Shown here: positions 15,710-24,423 of the stretch, one piece after another | Numbering within the stretch: position 1 is the first letter of the stretch | How the letters are laid out: each line of letters starts with the position of its first letter | Origin: JAZKHE01 sp040385525 | Lineage (GTDB): Bacteria; Bacteroidota; Bacteroidia; UBA4408 | Direction: 5' to 3' | DNA: 64,000 bases | NCBI GenBank assembly: GCA_040385525.1 | Contig: JAZKHE010000011.1 | Span: 124,001 to 188,000 of the forward strand | Program-made: the position numbers and the translations under genes | The notes under the pieces: model-generated | The model's input: the letters and a program-made list of their open reading frames with translations, nothing else | What the model was told of the DNA's origin: nothing | Database searches by the model: none

Positions 15710-18700
15710 ATGATTCATAAATTCGAAAATGAAAAATTAAAAAAGCGAACTAAAAAATTAGTTTTCTTTTTTATAACTCTTAGTTTTTTTGCTTGTAATC
15801 AAAATGCCAACAATAAAACAGTACCATCAGTAAAAAAAAATCCATTTAAGGCCGCTCTTGTTTTAACTCCTGGTGCCGATACTGTAAAGTTACCACTTGT
15901 TGTTTTGGCTGGTAAGCCAAATCTAGTAGCTGCAAAGGCTCCTGTAACTCAAAATTCACCATTGGGTATTCCGCAATTTACCACATTTACTAGTAATGAT
16001 GGTTTGGCTTTAGATGCTATTAGTTGCTCCATTATGGATAAAAGCGGCAACCTTTGGTTTGGTACTAATGGTGGTGGAGTTAGCAAATATGATGGTAAAA
16101 GCTTTATGAATTATACCATGGCTCAAGGGCTTGCAAATAATGTAGTTAGGAGTATCATCGAAGATAAAAAAGGAATCCTTTGGATTGGTACTCAGGGTGG
16201 TGGAGTGAGTAGATATGATGGTGTTAGCTTTTCGAATTATACTACAACTCAAGGGCTTGCAAATAATGTGGTACTTAGCATTACAGAAGATAAAAACCAA
16301 AACTTATGGTTTGGTACTTATGGCGGTGGAGTGAGTAAATATGATGGTAAAAGTTTTAAGAATTATACTGTGGATGAGGGGCTTACAAATAGTGTGATAC
16401 TAAGCATTGCAGAAGATAAACGAGGAAACCTTTGGTTTGGTTCTGATGCCGGTGGAGTGAGCAGATACGATGGCAAAAAATTCAGGAATTATACTACAGC
16501 TGATGGGCTTGCAAATAATATGATATGCAGCATCACTGAAGATAAAAATGGAAACCTTTGGTTTGGTTCAGATGAAGGCGGAGTGAGTAAATACGATGGC
16601 AAAAGTTTCAAGAATTATACTACAGCTCAAGGTCTTGTAAATAATTCGGTAATGAGCATAATAGAAGATAAAATTGGGAATCTTTGGTTTGGTACACAGG
16701 GCGGGGGAGTGAGTAAATACGACGGAAAAAGTTTTACTAATTATACTACAGCTCATGGCTTAGCAAATAATTTGGTAATGAGCATTATTGAAGATAAAAG
16801 CGGAAATATTTGGTTTGGTACTTATGGCAGTGGGTTGAGTAGATATGGCGGCAACAGCTTTACGAATTATAGTATTAATCAGGGCTTAGCAAATAATATG
16901 GTAATGAGTATTACAGAAGATAAAAGCGGTAACCTTTGGTTTGGTACTTATGGAGGTGGAGTGAGTAAATATAGTGGTAAAAGCTTTTTTAATTATAGCA
17001 CGACTCAAGGGCTTGTAAATGATGTGGTAATGTGCAGTGTAGAAGATAAAAGCGGTAGCCTTTGGTTTGGTACAAATGGTGGTGGAGTAAGCAGATATGA
17101 TGGCAAAAGTTTTTCGAATTATTCAATGGCTCAAGGGCTTGTAAATAATATGATATGGAGCATCTTAGAAGATAAAAGCGGTAACCTTTGGTTTGGAACT
17201 TATGGGAGTGGAGTAATTAAATTTGACGGCAACAGTTTTACGAATTATACAACAGCTCAAGGACTTGCAAATAATGTGGTACTAAGCATTATAGAAGATA
17301 AAAGCGGTAACCTTTGGTTTGGTACTAATGGCGGTGGAGTGAGCAAGTATAATGGCAACAGTTTTACGAATTATACAACAGCTCAAGGGCTTGCAAATAA
17401 TATGATATGGAGTATCACACAAGATAAAAGTGGCAATCTTTGGTTTGGTACTGATGGCGGAGGAGTAATTAGATATGATGGCAAAAGTTTTATAAATTAT
17501 ACCACAGCTCAAGGATTGCCCGATAATGTTGTAACACAAGTTGTAGTAGATAACAATGGGAAAAACATGGTTATAGCAACTAACTTTGGAATGTGTCGGG
17601 GTGTTTCTTTCATTCCAAAAACACCCTTCAAAAGCACTAAAATAAAAGTGCCTTTTCAAAATAATTTAAGTAATGAGGAGTTGACAGTTTATTACGATTT
17701 GGTTTTAGAGACATATAACTCCGCTACTACTTATCCTGTTAAAGATATAAACGTTGGGCAAAACAGTTTGTTACAAGATAGTAAAGGAATTTACTGGGCT
17801 GGTACTGGAAGCAATGCTACAGCACTTGTGCGTGCAGATTTTAATGCACTAAATCGAAACCCAAAACCACCCACACCAGTTTTATATAGAGTAAAACTAA
17901 ACGAAGAAAATGTATGTTATTATACATTAAATTCAAACTTCAAGATTCAAGATTCAAAAGAGGATAGCACGATTCTAGCTCAACAAGAAATTATAACTTA
18001 CGGCAAAGCACTAAGCGTTATAGAACGCGATACTTTACGCAAGCAATTTACAGGAATTGAGTTTAATGGCACTACAAGCTTTTACCCAATACCTCTAAAT
18101 TTGGTTTTGCCTTATGAACATAATAATGTAACGTTTGAGTTTAATGCTGTGCAGTTGTCTCGTGCGCATTTACTAAACTTTCAGTACATGTTAGAGGGTT
18201 ATGATAAAACTTGGAGCCCCGTATTAAAAAAACACGAAGCAACTTTTGGTAACATAAGCGAAGGTACTTACACCTTTAAATTAAAAGTCCAATACGACGG
18301 TCCTGATGGCAATAATGAGTGGAGCGAAGTATTAACTTATACATTTAAAGTATTACCACCTTGGTACCGCACGTGGTGGGCATATTCGGTTTATTTGTTT
18401 ATTGGTGGATTTGTTATTTGGTTGGTTTATCGCTGGAGGATTGCAGCACTTATGCATGAAAAAAAATTGTTAGAAGAAAAGGTAGAAGCACGTACGCATC
18501 AGTTAAGCGAACAGAAAAAAGTAGTAGAAGAAAAACATAAAGAAATTACCGATAGTATAAATTATGCCGAGCGTATACAACGCAGTTTTTTAGCAACAAA
18601 AGAGCACTTAAATGAAAACTTAAATGACTATTTTATATTTTTTAAACCTAGGGATGTGGTGAGTGGAGATTTTTATTGGAGTGCTACGCTTACTAATGGT

Positions 18701-19354
18701 TTATTTGCTTTAGTAACTGCCGATAGCACTGGTCACGGTGTGCCAGGTGCAATTATGAGTTTATTAAATATTAGCGGTTTAGAAAAAGCAATAGAAACAA
18801 ATACAGAACCCGCAGCTATTTTAAACTCCACGCGTAAAACAATTATAGAGCGTTTAAAAAAAGATGGGAGTGCAGAAGGTGGAAAAGATGGTATGGATGC
18901 TAGTTTAACTGTGTACGATTTTAAGAACAAAAAATTAACAATAGCATCTGCCAACAATCCTGTTTGGATTGTACGTCCATGTCATTCTGAGCCTAGCGAA
19001 GAATCTAAAAAAAGAGATGCTTCCTTCGTCAGCATGACAAAGAATGAAATCATCGAAATAAAACCCGACAAAATGCCAATAGGCAAGCACGATAGAGATA
19101 CTGTATCGTTTACCCAACAAGAAATTGATTTGCAAAGCGGCGATGTTGTTTATACTTTAACCGATGGTTTTCCAGATCAGTTTGGAGGTGAAAATGGTAA
19201 GAAATTTATGATAAAAAAACTACGTGAGTTATTGGCTGCCAATGCACATTTAACAATGCCGGAGCAAAAACAATTATTAAAAGATACCTTTGCCAATTGG
19301 GTTGGTAATATGGAGCAAGTTGATGATGTTTGTTTAATAGGTGTGAAAATATAA
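15710..19354 (+). CDS. Two-component-regulator propeller / Y_Y_Y / SpoIIE-type phosphatase lipoprotein
   Basis: A membrane-anchored sensor phosphatase. The frame is open from a GTG at 15701; the ATG at 15710 (1214 residues) directly precedes a lipoprotein-like signal (LSFFAC) and is preferred. Numbering from 15701: twelve exact 42-residue propeller repeats at 93-596 plus a degenerate thirteenth, a Y_Y_Y Ig-like domain (about 803-870), one membrane helix (893-913), a coiled coil (about 918-955) and a PP2C/SpoIIE phosphatase domain (about 975-1217) with GDFYW, ADSTGHGVPGA and QVDDVCLIG. By family a periplasmic ligand controls cytoplasmic dephosphorylation, for example of an anti-sigma antagonist. 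A lipobox plus an internal membrane helix is unusual, so the N-terminal signal may simply be a cleaved peptide. A palindromic repeat is inserted at residues 1093-1113. Confidence 0.9.
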   Translation: MIHKFENEKLKKRTKKLVFFFITLSFFACNQNANNKTVPSVKKNPFKAALVLTPGADTVKLPLVVLAGKPNLVAAKAPVTQNSPLGIPQFTTFTSNDGLALDAISCSIMDKSGNLWFGTNGGGVSKYDGKSFMNYTMAQGLANNVVRSIIEDKKGILWIGTQGGGVSRYDGVSFSNYTTTQGLANNVVLSITEDKNQNLWFGTYGGGVSKYDGKSFKNYTVDEGLTNSVILSIAEDKRGNLWFGSDAGGVSRYDGKKFRNYTTADGLANNMICSITEDKNGNLWFGSDEGGVSKYDGKSFKNYTTAQGLVNNSVMSIIEDKIGNLWFGTQGGGVSKYDGKSFTNYTTAHGLANNLVMSIIEDKSGNIWFGTYGSGLSRYGGNSFTNYSINQGLANNMVMSITEDKSGNLWFGTYGGGVSKYSGKSFFNYSTTQGLVNDVVMCSVEDKSGSLWFGTNGGGVSRYDGKSFSNYSMAQGLVNNMIWSILEDKSGNLWFGTYGSGVIKFDGNSFTNYTTAQGLANNVVLSIIEDKSGNLWFGTNGGGVSKYNGNSFTNYTTAQGLANNMIWSITQDKSGNLWFGTDGGGVIRYDGKSFINYTTAQGLPDNVVTQVVVDNNGKNMVIATNFGMCRGVSFIPKTPFKSTKIKVPFQNNLSNEELTVYYDLVLETYNSATTYPVKDINVGQNSLLQDSKGIYWAGTGSNATALVRADFNALNRNPKPPTPVLYRVKLNEENVCYYTLNSNFKIQDSKEDSTILAQQEIITYGKALSVIERDTLRKQFTGIEFNGTTSFYPIPLNLVLPYEHNNVTFEFNAVQLSRAHLLNFQYMLEGYDKTWSPVLKKHEATFGNISEGTYTFKLKVQYDGPDGNNEWSEVLTYTFKVLPPWYRTWWAYSVYLFIGGFVIWLVYRWRIAALMHEKKLLEEKVEARTHQLSEQKKVVEEKHKEITDSINYAERIQRSFLATKEHLNENLNDYFIFFKPRDVVSGDFYWSATLTNGLFALVTADSTGHGVPGAIMSLLNISGLEKAIETNTEPAAILNSTRKTIIERLKKDGSAEGGKDGMDASLTVYDFKNKKLTIASANNPVWIVRPCHSEPSEESKKRDASFVSMTKNEIIEIKPDKMPIGKHDRDTVSFTQQEIDLQSGDVVYTLTDGFPDQFGGENGKKFMIKKLRELLAANAHLTMPEQKQLLKDTFANWVGNMEQVDDVCLIGVKI
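15977..17488 (+). repeat. Tandem array of twelve 126 bp repeats coding propeller blades
   Basis: Twelve units of exactly 126 bp (42 residues) with the pattern F-NYTTAQGLANN--SI-EDKSGNLWFGT-GGGVSKYDG. Many neighbouring units are nearly identical in DNA, which points to recent expansion by unequal recombination. Copy number should vary between strains, and short-read assemblies may collapse it. Confidence 0.95.
18980..19039 (+). repeat. Palindromic dispersed repeat inside a coding sequence
   Basis: Left arm TGTCATTCTGA-(6)-CGAAGAATCT (18980-19005), right arm CTTCCTTCGTCAGCATGACA (19020-19039). The right arm is the inverted complement of the left with one mismatch and a 6 bp gap. It resembles the TCATTCTGAGCGAAGCGAAGAATCT repeat that I know from intergenic regions of Bacteroidetes and other bacteria. 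Here it adds about 21 in-frame codons to the SpoIIE domain. A related half copy lies at 63873-63900. Confidence 0.8.
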
Positions 19355-19379
19355 AAACAACAAACGAACTACAAAAAAA

Positions 19380-19718
19380 ATGAAAAAAGCAGAACGACCA
19401 TTACTTGTAACCATAGCTTGTGTAATAGCTTTTGTGGGCTACATAGTTATGTTTCCGAGTATATTTTCGCCTTTTGTAAAAAAGCTTGGCGATTGGTATC
19501 CTGCTATTTTTGGTAGTTTAATTGCCGCTCATTTTATAGCTGTAGTTGGTGTTTGGTTTATGAAAAAATGGGGCGTTTTTTTGTTTTTTGTAAGTATTTT
19601 AATTTCGCAATCTATTCATTTATTAGCCGATAATTGGAGTGGCGCATCGCTAATATTGCCTATTTTATTTTTAGGAAGTACAATTTTTTATTATTCTAAA
19701 ATGGATAGAAATTTGTAA
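19380..19718 (+). CDS. Small integral membrane protein, unknown function
   Basis: A 112-residue protein with four hydrophobic segments (about 9-29, 42-60, 65-82, 88-105) and short charged ends. No catalytic motif is visible and I do not recognise the family. It starts 25 bp after the SpoIIE phosphatase gene on the same strand and may be co-transcribed with it. It ends 5 bp before the convergent TolC-like gene. Confidence 0.65.
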   Translation: MKKAERPLLVTIACVIAFVGYIVMFPSIFSPFVKKLGDWYPAIFGSLIAAHFIAVVGVWFMKKWGVFLFFVSILISQSIHLLADNWSGASLILPILFLGSTIFYYSKMDRNL

Positions 19719-19723
19719 GCTTT

Positions 19724-20953
19724 TTAATTTGCTAAATAATACTTTATCCAAATAGCATTTTCATTTAAGCTTTGAATAACGTTTAGGTAATCTGAATGAA
19801 CGCTAATATTTTGATTAATAGACATTAACAATTCTAGATAATTAATTTTTTTATCTGCTATTTCTAAATTTGCTGCATTACTAATGTCTGCCGCATTTTT
19901 AAGCGCAACATCATCGTAATACTTTAAAATTTCTTTACAATTTTTATATTTCTTTATTGTCTTTTGTAATTCACTTTCTAAGCTTTGTTTTTCAAACTGA
20001 TAATTATTTTCAGAAATCCGTTGATTAATTTGTGCTGCATTTATTTTTGCATTTTGTGCGCCATAAAACAATGGAATTCCTATGCCTGCTTGTACTGATT
20101 TAAACCGAGTAGTTTTTGTGTAAAGTATTCCGTCAGGTCCAGGGCCTAATATTGACATATTGTTGTATTGAAATAATAAGTCGGGCAATAATTTCGATTT
20201 CTGTAATTTTATTTCTAGTAATGAAATTTGTTTTTGTTTTTCTAGCAACTGAATAGATGGATGTTGAACAATTGAAATTGAATCAAAAGAAGAAATTAAA
20301 ATTGGTTTAAGTTCTGATTCATTCGGTAGTTGTAATTGTGTGGTATTTATTAGCAGTTGAAATTCAATTTGTTGTAAATCAATTTCTTCTCTGAGTTGAA
20401 TTAATTGTATATGTAATTGTCCGCGTTGCGCTATTGCAGATGCTTTTTCTAAGGCGTTTATTTGTCCTTTATTAAATAGCTGTTCAATTTTTTGTAAAAA
20501 ATCGATATACAGACTATCATTTGTAAGCAATAGTTTTTCTTTTGCTTTTAATACTAATAAACTATAAAAAGCTTGCGATACATTTTTTTTAAGTTCTATT
20601 TCTTTAGCATAAGAATTTAGTACACTCGCTTTCCATTCTTCTTTATGTGCTTTTTTTTGTTTTGAATATACACTCGGAAAATTTAACGTTTGAGCAATTA
20701 CAAATTTATTATCAGTATACACACTATTTATTTGTCCGTATTCTCCAATCAACATAGTTTGAGGAATATCTGCACTACTTTTTATTATTATTTTTTGATA
20801 TTCAGTTTTTAATCTTTCGTTTTTTAGCAAAAGATTGTTTTTTAAAGCACTATCTATAGCTGCTTTTAAGCTAATACTACTTTGAGAAAAATTTACTTTA
20901 CTAACAAAAAATAATCCAAGAAATAAAAGAAGAATTTTGTTTGATTTTAACAT
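19724..20953 (-). CDS. TolC-family outer-membrane efflux protein
   Basis: A 409-residue outer-membrane factor with a signal peptide (about 1-24, cut after KVNFSQ) and two similar helical halves. DLLFQYNNMS and GIGIPLFYG are the strand/turn segments typical of TolC and CusC relatives, and the C-terminal INYLELLMSIN matches the second-half hairpin. It would form the trimeric exit duct of a tripartite exporter. No pump or adaptor is adjacent, so its partner is unknown; the separate adaptor (4468) and permease (14383) are candidates. It ends without a visible terminator 5 bp from the convergent gene. Confidence 0.88.
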   Translation of the reverse strand: MLKSNKILLLFLGLFFVSKVNFSQSSISLKAAIDSALKNNLLLKNERLKTEYQKIIIKSSADIPQTMLIGEYGQINSVYTDNKFVIAQTLNFPSVYSKQKKAHKEEWKASVLNSYAKEIELKKNVSQAFYSLLVLKAKEKLLLTNDSLYIDFLQKIEQLFNKGQINALEKASAIAQRGQLHIQLIQLREEIDLQQIEFQLLINTTQLQLPNESELKPILISSFDSISIVQHPSIQLLEKQKQISLLEIKLQKSKLLPDLLFQYNNMSILGPGPDGILYTKTTRFKSVQAGIGIPLFYGAQNAKINAAQINQRISENNYQFEKQSLESELQKTIKKYKNCKEILKYYDDVALKNAADISNAANLEIADKKINYLELLMSINQNISVHSDYLNVIQSLNENAIWIKYYLAN

Positions 20954-21010
20954 TAGTAGTATACGTTTTTCAAATAAATGTAATGATTATAAAAAATAAT
21001 CAAAAAAAAA

Positions 21011-21027
21011 GCCCCGAAATTCGGAGC
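21011..21027 (-). terminator. Rho-independent terminator of the HU gene
   Basis: Stem GCCCCGAA/TTCGGAGC (one G-U pair on the minus-strand RNA) followed on that strand by a T run. It lies 23 bp after the HU stop. Confidence 0.8.
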
Positions 21028-21049
21028 TTCTTTTTTGAAGTAAATAAAA

Positions 21050-21328
21050 TTATTTTTTGTTTACAACTTTTGCTAATTCAGCACCAGCTTTAAACTTAGC
21101 TACTTTTTTAGCAGCAATTTTAATTTCTTTACCAGTTTGTGGGTTTCTACCAGTTCTTGCAGCACGAGCTGAAACTGAGAAAGAACCAAAACCTACTAAT
21201 GCAACTCTATCGCCTTTTTTTAAAGCTTTAGATGTAGCGTTTACAAATGCCTCTAAAGCTCTTTGAGCGTCAGCTTTTGTTAATTTTGCTTCTGATGCAA
21301 TTGCATCTACTAATTCACCTTTGTTCAT
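21050..21328 (-). CDS. HU-family DNA-binding protein
   Basis: A 92-residue HU/IHF protein, the standard length. It starts MNKGELVDAIASEAKLTKAD, has the GFGSFSV turn at about 47-53 and the DNA-intercalating arm tip GRNPQTGKEI (about 61-70). It bends and compacts DNA as a dimer. It stands alone with its own terminator; other HU copies usually exist in such genomes, so I do not give a specific symbol. Confidence 0.96.
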   Translation of the reverse strand: MNKGELVDAIASEAKLTKADAQRALEAFVNATSKALKKGDRVALVGFGSFSVSARAARTGRNPQTGKEIKIAAKKVAKFKAGAELAKVVNKK

Positions 21329-21646
21329 TTTGATTTAGTTTTTATTGGTTAAACATTTATTTTACACAGCCAAATTAGTGGAGAACTTTGTATAGCGCAA
21401 GTTTTAGAGCAAAAAAATGATGTAATTGTTGAAAAATAGCCTTTTTGTTAATAACCTTGCTCTGTAAGGCAGTTATAATAGTATTTCTGGCTTTCTATTT
21501 TTTTGAAATTTTGAATATTTTTTATTTTTAAATAATTGATAATCAATGAAATATGCCTGTTTACTGTGGTTTTATACTAATAACTATATTTAAACTATTA
21601 ATTAAGGTATTTGTGCTATAAAAAAAGCTCCCGAAGGAGCTTTTTA
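21329..21646. other. 318 bp intergenic region
   Basis: Contains the leader of the HU gene and the kmo terminator at 21626-21641. No exact TAnnTTTG box was found for the HU promoter. No gene seen. Confidence 0.6.
21626..21641 (-). terminator. Rho-independent terminator of the kynU-kmo operon
   Basis: AGCTCC-CGAA-GGAGCT with A runs on one side and T runs on the other, 6 bp beyond the kmo stop. Confidence 0.85.
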
Positions 21647-22987
21647 TTAAATTTTACTTAAAATTAAATCTTCTATTTGTTTTGAGTCCCATATTTTTTC
21701 AATATCCGGCACTTTCATCACTTCTTCCATTATTTTTTCTTGTCGCTGACCATTTTTCAATGCTTCCGAATATCTAATATCTGGACTAAAAGTTACCATA
21801 GAATATGCAGGAATCCATTTTTCGGGGTGTGCATTGTTAAATTTAGCTTCAATTTTCTTTTGTAATAAAAATTTTGGGTCAGCAACTCTATCACGCATCT
21901 CAACAAAGTTTTGAATTGCTAAATCGGCAATGGCATCGCTATCTGGTTTTCTAGAAATTTGATATTCGTTTAATATTGTTTTCCAATCATCGCCATTTTT
22001 TTCTATCAATTCATTCAATACGTAACAGTCTTCAAAGCCACAATTCATGCCTTGTCCAAAAAATGGAACTATTGCATGAGCAGCGTCGCCAATTAATGCA
22101 AATTTATCATCTCTTACCCATGGGAAACATTTTACTGTTACTAATGATGAAGTAGGATTGTAAAAGAAATCATCAACCAAAGTTGGCATTAAAGCAACTG
22201 CATCTGGAAAAATTTTGTCAAAAAAATCTTTTACTTTTTCTTTTGTATCTAATTTAGAAAACGACATTTCGCCTTCAAAAGGAAAAAACAAAGTACAAGT
22301 ATAACTACCGTCAAAATTTGGCAAGGCAATCATCATAAAATCTTTACGAGGCCAAATATGTAATGCGTTTTTTTCTAATTTAAAACTTCCATTTTCTCCG
22401 GCAGGAATTGTCAATTCTTTGTAACCACAATCAATATAATGCTGTTGGTAATTAAATCTATCAGCAGTAAGTTGATGATGTAATCTGCCTGCCGAAAAAG
22501 CTCCATCAGAACCAAAAATTAAATCGGAAGTATTTGAAATAGTTTGATTGTTTTTTTCAAAAAACGCTTCGTTTTTATTCCAATCGATATGCGTACATTT
22601 TGATTCGAACGAAATTTCATTTCCAGAAATTTGTTCTGCCAAACTCATTAATGTTTTGTTTATTTCTCCGCGCGATACAGAATATATAGCTTGATTTTCT
22701 TTGCCATAAGGCTGATAAGCAGAACTACCATCAGCATTATGAATTTTTCTGCCATACATCGGAATAGAAATTTTTCTGATTTCATCACCTACTCCAATTT
22801 TATCTAAGGCTTTCCAACCTCTGTCGCTAAGTGCTAGATTTATTGATTTACCTGCCGAAATTGTTTCTTTACGCATATCAGGTCTTCTTTCAAAAATGGA
22901 AACTTTGTGACCTTTTTTTGCTAAATAAATTGATAGTAAAGAACCTACTAAACCAGCACCAACAATGGTAATATTTTTTGATTGCAT
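21647..22987 (-). CDS. kmo: Kynurenine 3-monooxygenase
   Basis: A 446-residue flavin monooxygenase that converts L-kynurenine to 3-hydroxykynurenine with NADPH and O2. FAD-binding GAGLVGSL is at 11-18, the family's FERRPD follows the second strand, and the second flavin motif GDAAHAIVPFFGQGMNCGFE lies near 300. The last two features are specific for KMO within the aromatic hydroxylases. It starts 4 bp after kynU, forming a two-gene unit for the tryptophan-to-quinolinate route of NAD synthesis or tryptophan breakdown; the dioxygenases of the pathway are not in the window. Confidence 0.95.
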   Translation of the reverse strand: MQSKNITIVGAGLVGSLLSIYLAKKGHKVSIFERRPDMRKETISAGKSINLALSDRGWKALDKIGVGDEIRKISIPMYGRKIHNADGSSAYQPYGKENQAIYSVSRGEINKTLMSLAEQISGNEISFESKCTHIDWNKNEAFFEKNNQTISNTSDLIFGSDGAFSAGRLHHQLTADRFNYQQHYIDCGYKELTIPAGENGSFKLEKNALHIWPRKDFMMIALPNFDGSYTCTLFFPFEGEMSFSKLDTKEKVKDFFDKIFPDAVALMPTLVDDFFYNPTSSLVTVKCFPWVRDDKFALIGDAAHAIVPFFGQGMNCGFEDCYVLNELIEKNGDDWKTILNEYQISRKPDSDAIADLAIQNFVEMRDRVADPKFLLQKKIEAKFNNAHPEKWIPAYSMVTFSPDIRYSEALKNGQRQEKIMEEVMKVPDIEKIWDSKQIEDLILSKI

Positions 22988-22991
22988 AATC

Positions 22992-24275
22992 CTAATTTAA
23001 AATTGAATTAATAATTTGTCCGAAGTGCCAAACATCTGTAAATGTATTATACAAAGGCACTGGGGCTACTCTAATAACGTTTGGTTCTCTCCAATCGGCA
23101 ATTACTCCTTTATTGATTAACTCAGAAAAAACTTCTTTTCCTTTTTTGTGCATCAATAAAGAAACTTGACAACCATGCTCCGAAACGTTAGTTGGCGTTA
23201 AAATTTCTATACCTGAACTTCCGTTTGTGTTTTTATTGATTTCAGCAATAATAAATTGCAAATAGCTAGCTAATTTATTTCCTTTTTCAACTAAGTTATC
23301 CATTCCTGCTTCTTCAAAAATATCTAAAGAAGCTTTATGTGCAGCCATTGATAATATTGGTGCATTACTCAATTGCCAGCCTTCTGCGCTAGCTATAGGA
23401 TTAAATCCTTTTTCCATTAAAAAACGGGTTTGCTTATCATGTCCCCACCAGCCAGCAAAACGATTCAATTCTTTATTTTCTACATGTTTTTTATTGATGT
23501 AAACACCAGAAACGCCTCCTGGTCCTGAGTTTAAATATTTGTAACTGCACCAGCAAGCAAAATCAACATTCCATTTGTGTAATTCTAATTTAATGTTTCC
23601 TGCGGCATGAGCTAAATCAAAACCTGCTAACGCTCCAACACCATGCGCTGCTTTAGTTATCGTTTCCATATCAAAAACTTGACCAGTGTAATAATTAACT
23701 CCACCAATCATAACTAAAGCTAATTCATCTGCGTTTTTTTCAATATGAAACAAAATATCTTCTGTTCTTACAGTGTGTTCGCCATCGCGGGCTTTTATTT
23801 CTATTATTGCATGTTCTGGTTTAAATCCATGGTGTTTTACTTGCGATTCTAATGCGTATTGATCAGATGGAAATGCTTTGGCTTCGCACAAAATTTTATA
23901 GCGCTTTGCAGTTGGTTTGTAAAAAGAAACGAGTAACAAATGTAGGTTAACTGTTAGTTGATTCATAACCACAACTTCTTGAGGTAACGCTCCAACTATA
24001 TTCGCAACCTGATTGGCGAAAATTTCGTGATATGAAAACCAAGGTTTACGCGCATGAAAATGACCTTCAACACCAAAGTTTGCCCAATCTTCTAACTCTT
24101 GCAAAACATAATCTTGTGTGGTGCGTGGTTGTAATCCTAGCGAATTTCCGGTTAGGTAAATACTTTCTTCGTCGTTAACAATGGGTATATAAAATTTTTC
24201 TCTAAAATGTTTTAGTTTATCGTTTTCGTCAAGCTGATTGGCAAATTCTAAGGAGTTGGTAAATTCGGAATTCAT
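22992..24275 (-). CDS. kynU: Kynureninase
   Basis: A PLP enzyme of 427 residues that cleaves (3-hydroxy)kynurenine to (3-hydroxy)anthranilate and alanine. The PLP lysine is in CSYKYLNSGPGG (near 245); YLTGNSLGLQP near the N-terminus and FDLAHAAGN (PLP aspartate) are typical. An upstream in-frame TTG at 24302 is open, but it sits 1 bp after a TAnnTTTG promoter box, so the ATG at 24275 is the real start. It leads the kynU-kmo operon. Confidence 0.95.
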   Translation of the reverse strand: MNSEFTNSLEFANQLDENDKLKHFREKFYIPIVNDEESIYLTGNSLGLQPRTTQDYVLQELEDWANFGVEGHFHARKPWFSYHEIFANQVANIVGALPQEVVVMNQLTVNLHLLLVSFYKPTAKRYKILCEAKAFPSDQYALESQVKHHGFKPEHAIIEIKARDGEHTVRTEDILFHIEKNADELALVMIGGVNYYTGQVFDMETITKAAHGVGALAGFDLAHAAGNIKLELHKWNVDFACWCSYKYLNSGPGGVSGVYINKKHVENKELNRFAGWWGHDKQTRFLMEKGFNPIASAEGWQLSNAPILSMAAHKASLDIFEEAGMDNLVEKGNKLASYLQFIIAEINKNTNGSSGIEILTPTNVSEHGCQVSLLMHKKGKEVFSELINKGVIADWREPNVIRVAPVPLYNTFTDVWHFGQIINSILN

Positions 24276-24303
24276 AAGTAAAAAATAGATTTTAGAATAC
24301 AAT

Positions 24304-24311
24304 CAAAGGTA
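24304..24311 (-). promoter_or_regulatory. -7 promoter box (TACCTTTG) of kynU-kmo
   Basis: Exact TAnnTTTG on the minus strand, 28 bp upstream of the kynU ATG; it rules out the TTG start at 24302. Confidence 0.55.
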
Positions 24312-24396
24312 TAAAAAAGCACCTATTATTACGTTTTGAACCAAAAAATATTTATTTAATTGATGTTGAAATGACATTATTTTAAAAAATATACCA

Positions 24397-24404
24397 TAAG
24401 TTTG
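24397..24404 (+). promoter_or_regulatory. -7 promoter box (TAAGTTTG) of hemL
   Basis: Exact TAnnTTTG ending 19 bp before the hemL ATG, divergent to the kynU promoter 86 bp away. Confidence 0.55.
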
Positions 24405-24423
24405 AACTTAAATAGTTTTAGTT

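Noticed and set aside
15977..17488. Regular repeats that could suggest a CRISPR or other noncoding array
   Set aside because: Units are contiguous, 126 bp long, coding and have no unique spacers.
16010..17659. Several minus-strand open frames inside the propeller repeats (for example 16010-16300, 17282-17659)
   Set aside because: They repeat with the same 126 bp period as the sense gene, so they are shadows of the tandem array.
24276..24302. TTG start for kynU at 24302
   Set aside because: Only 1 bp after the promoter -7 box; the ATG at 24275 is downstream of the predicted transcription start.
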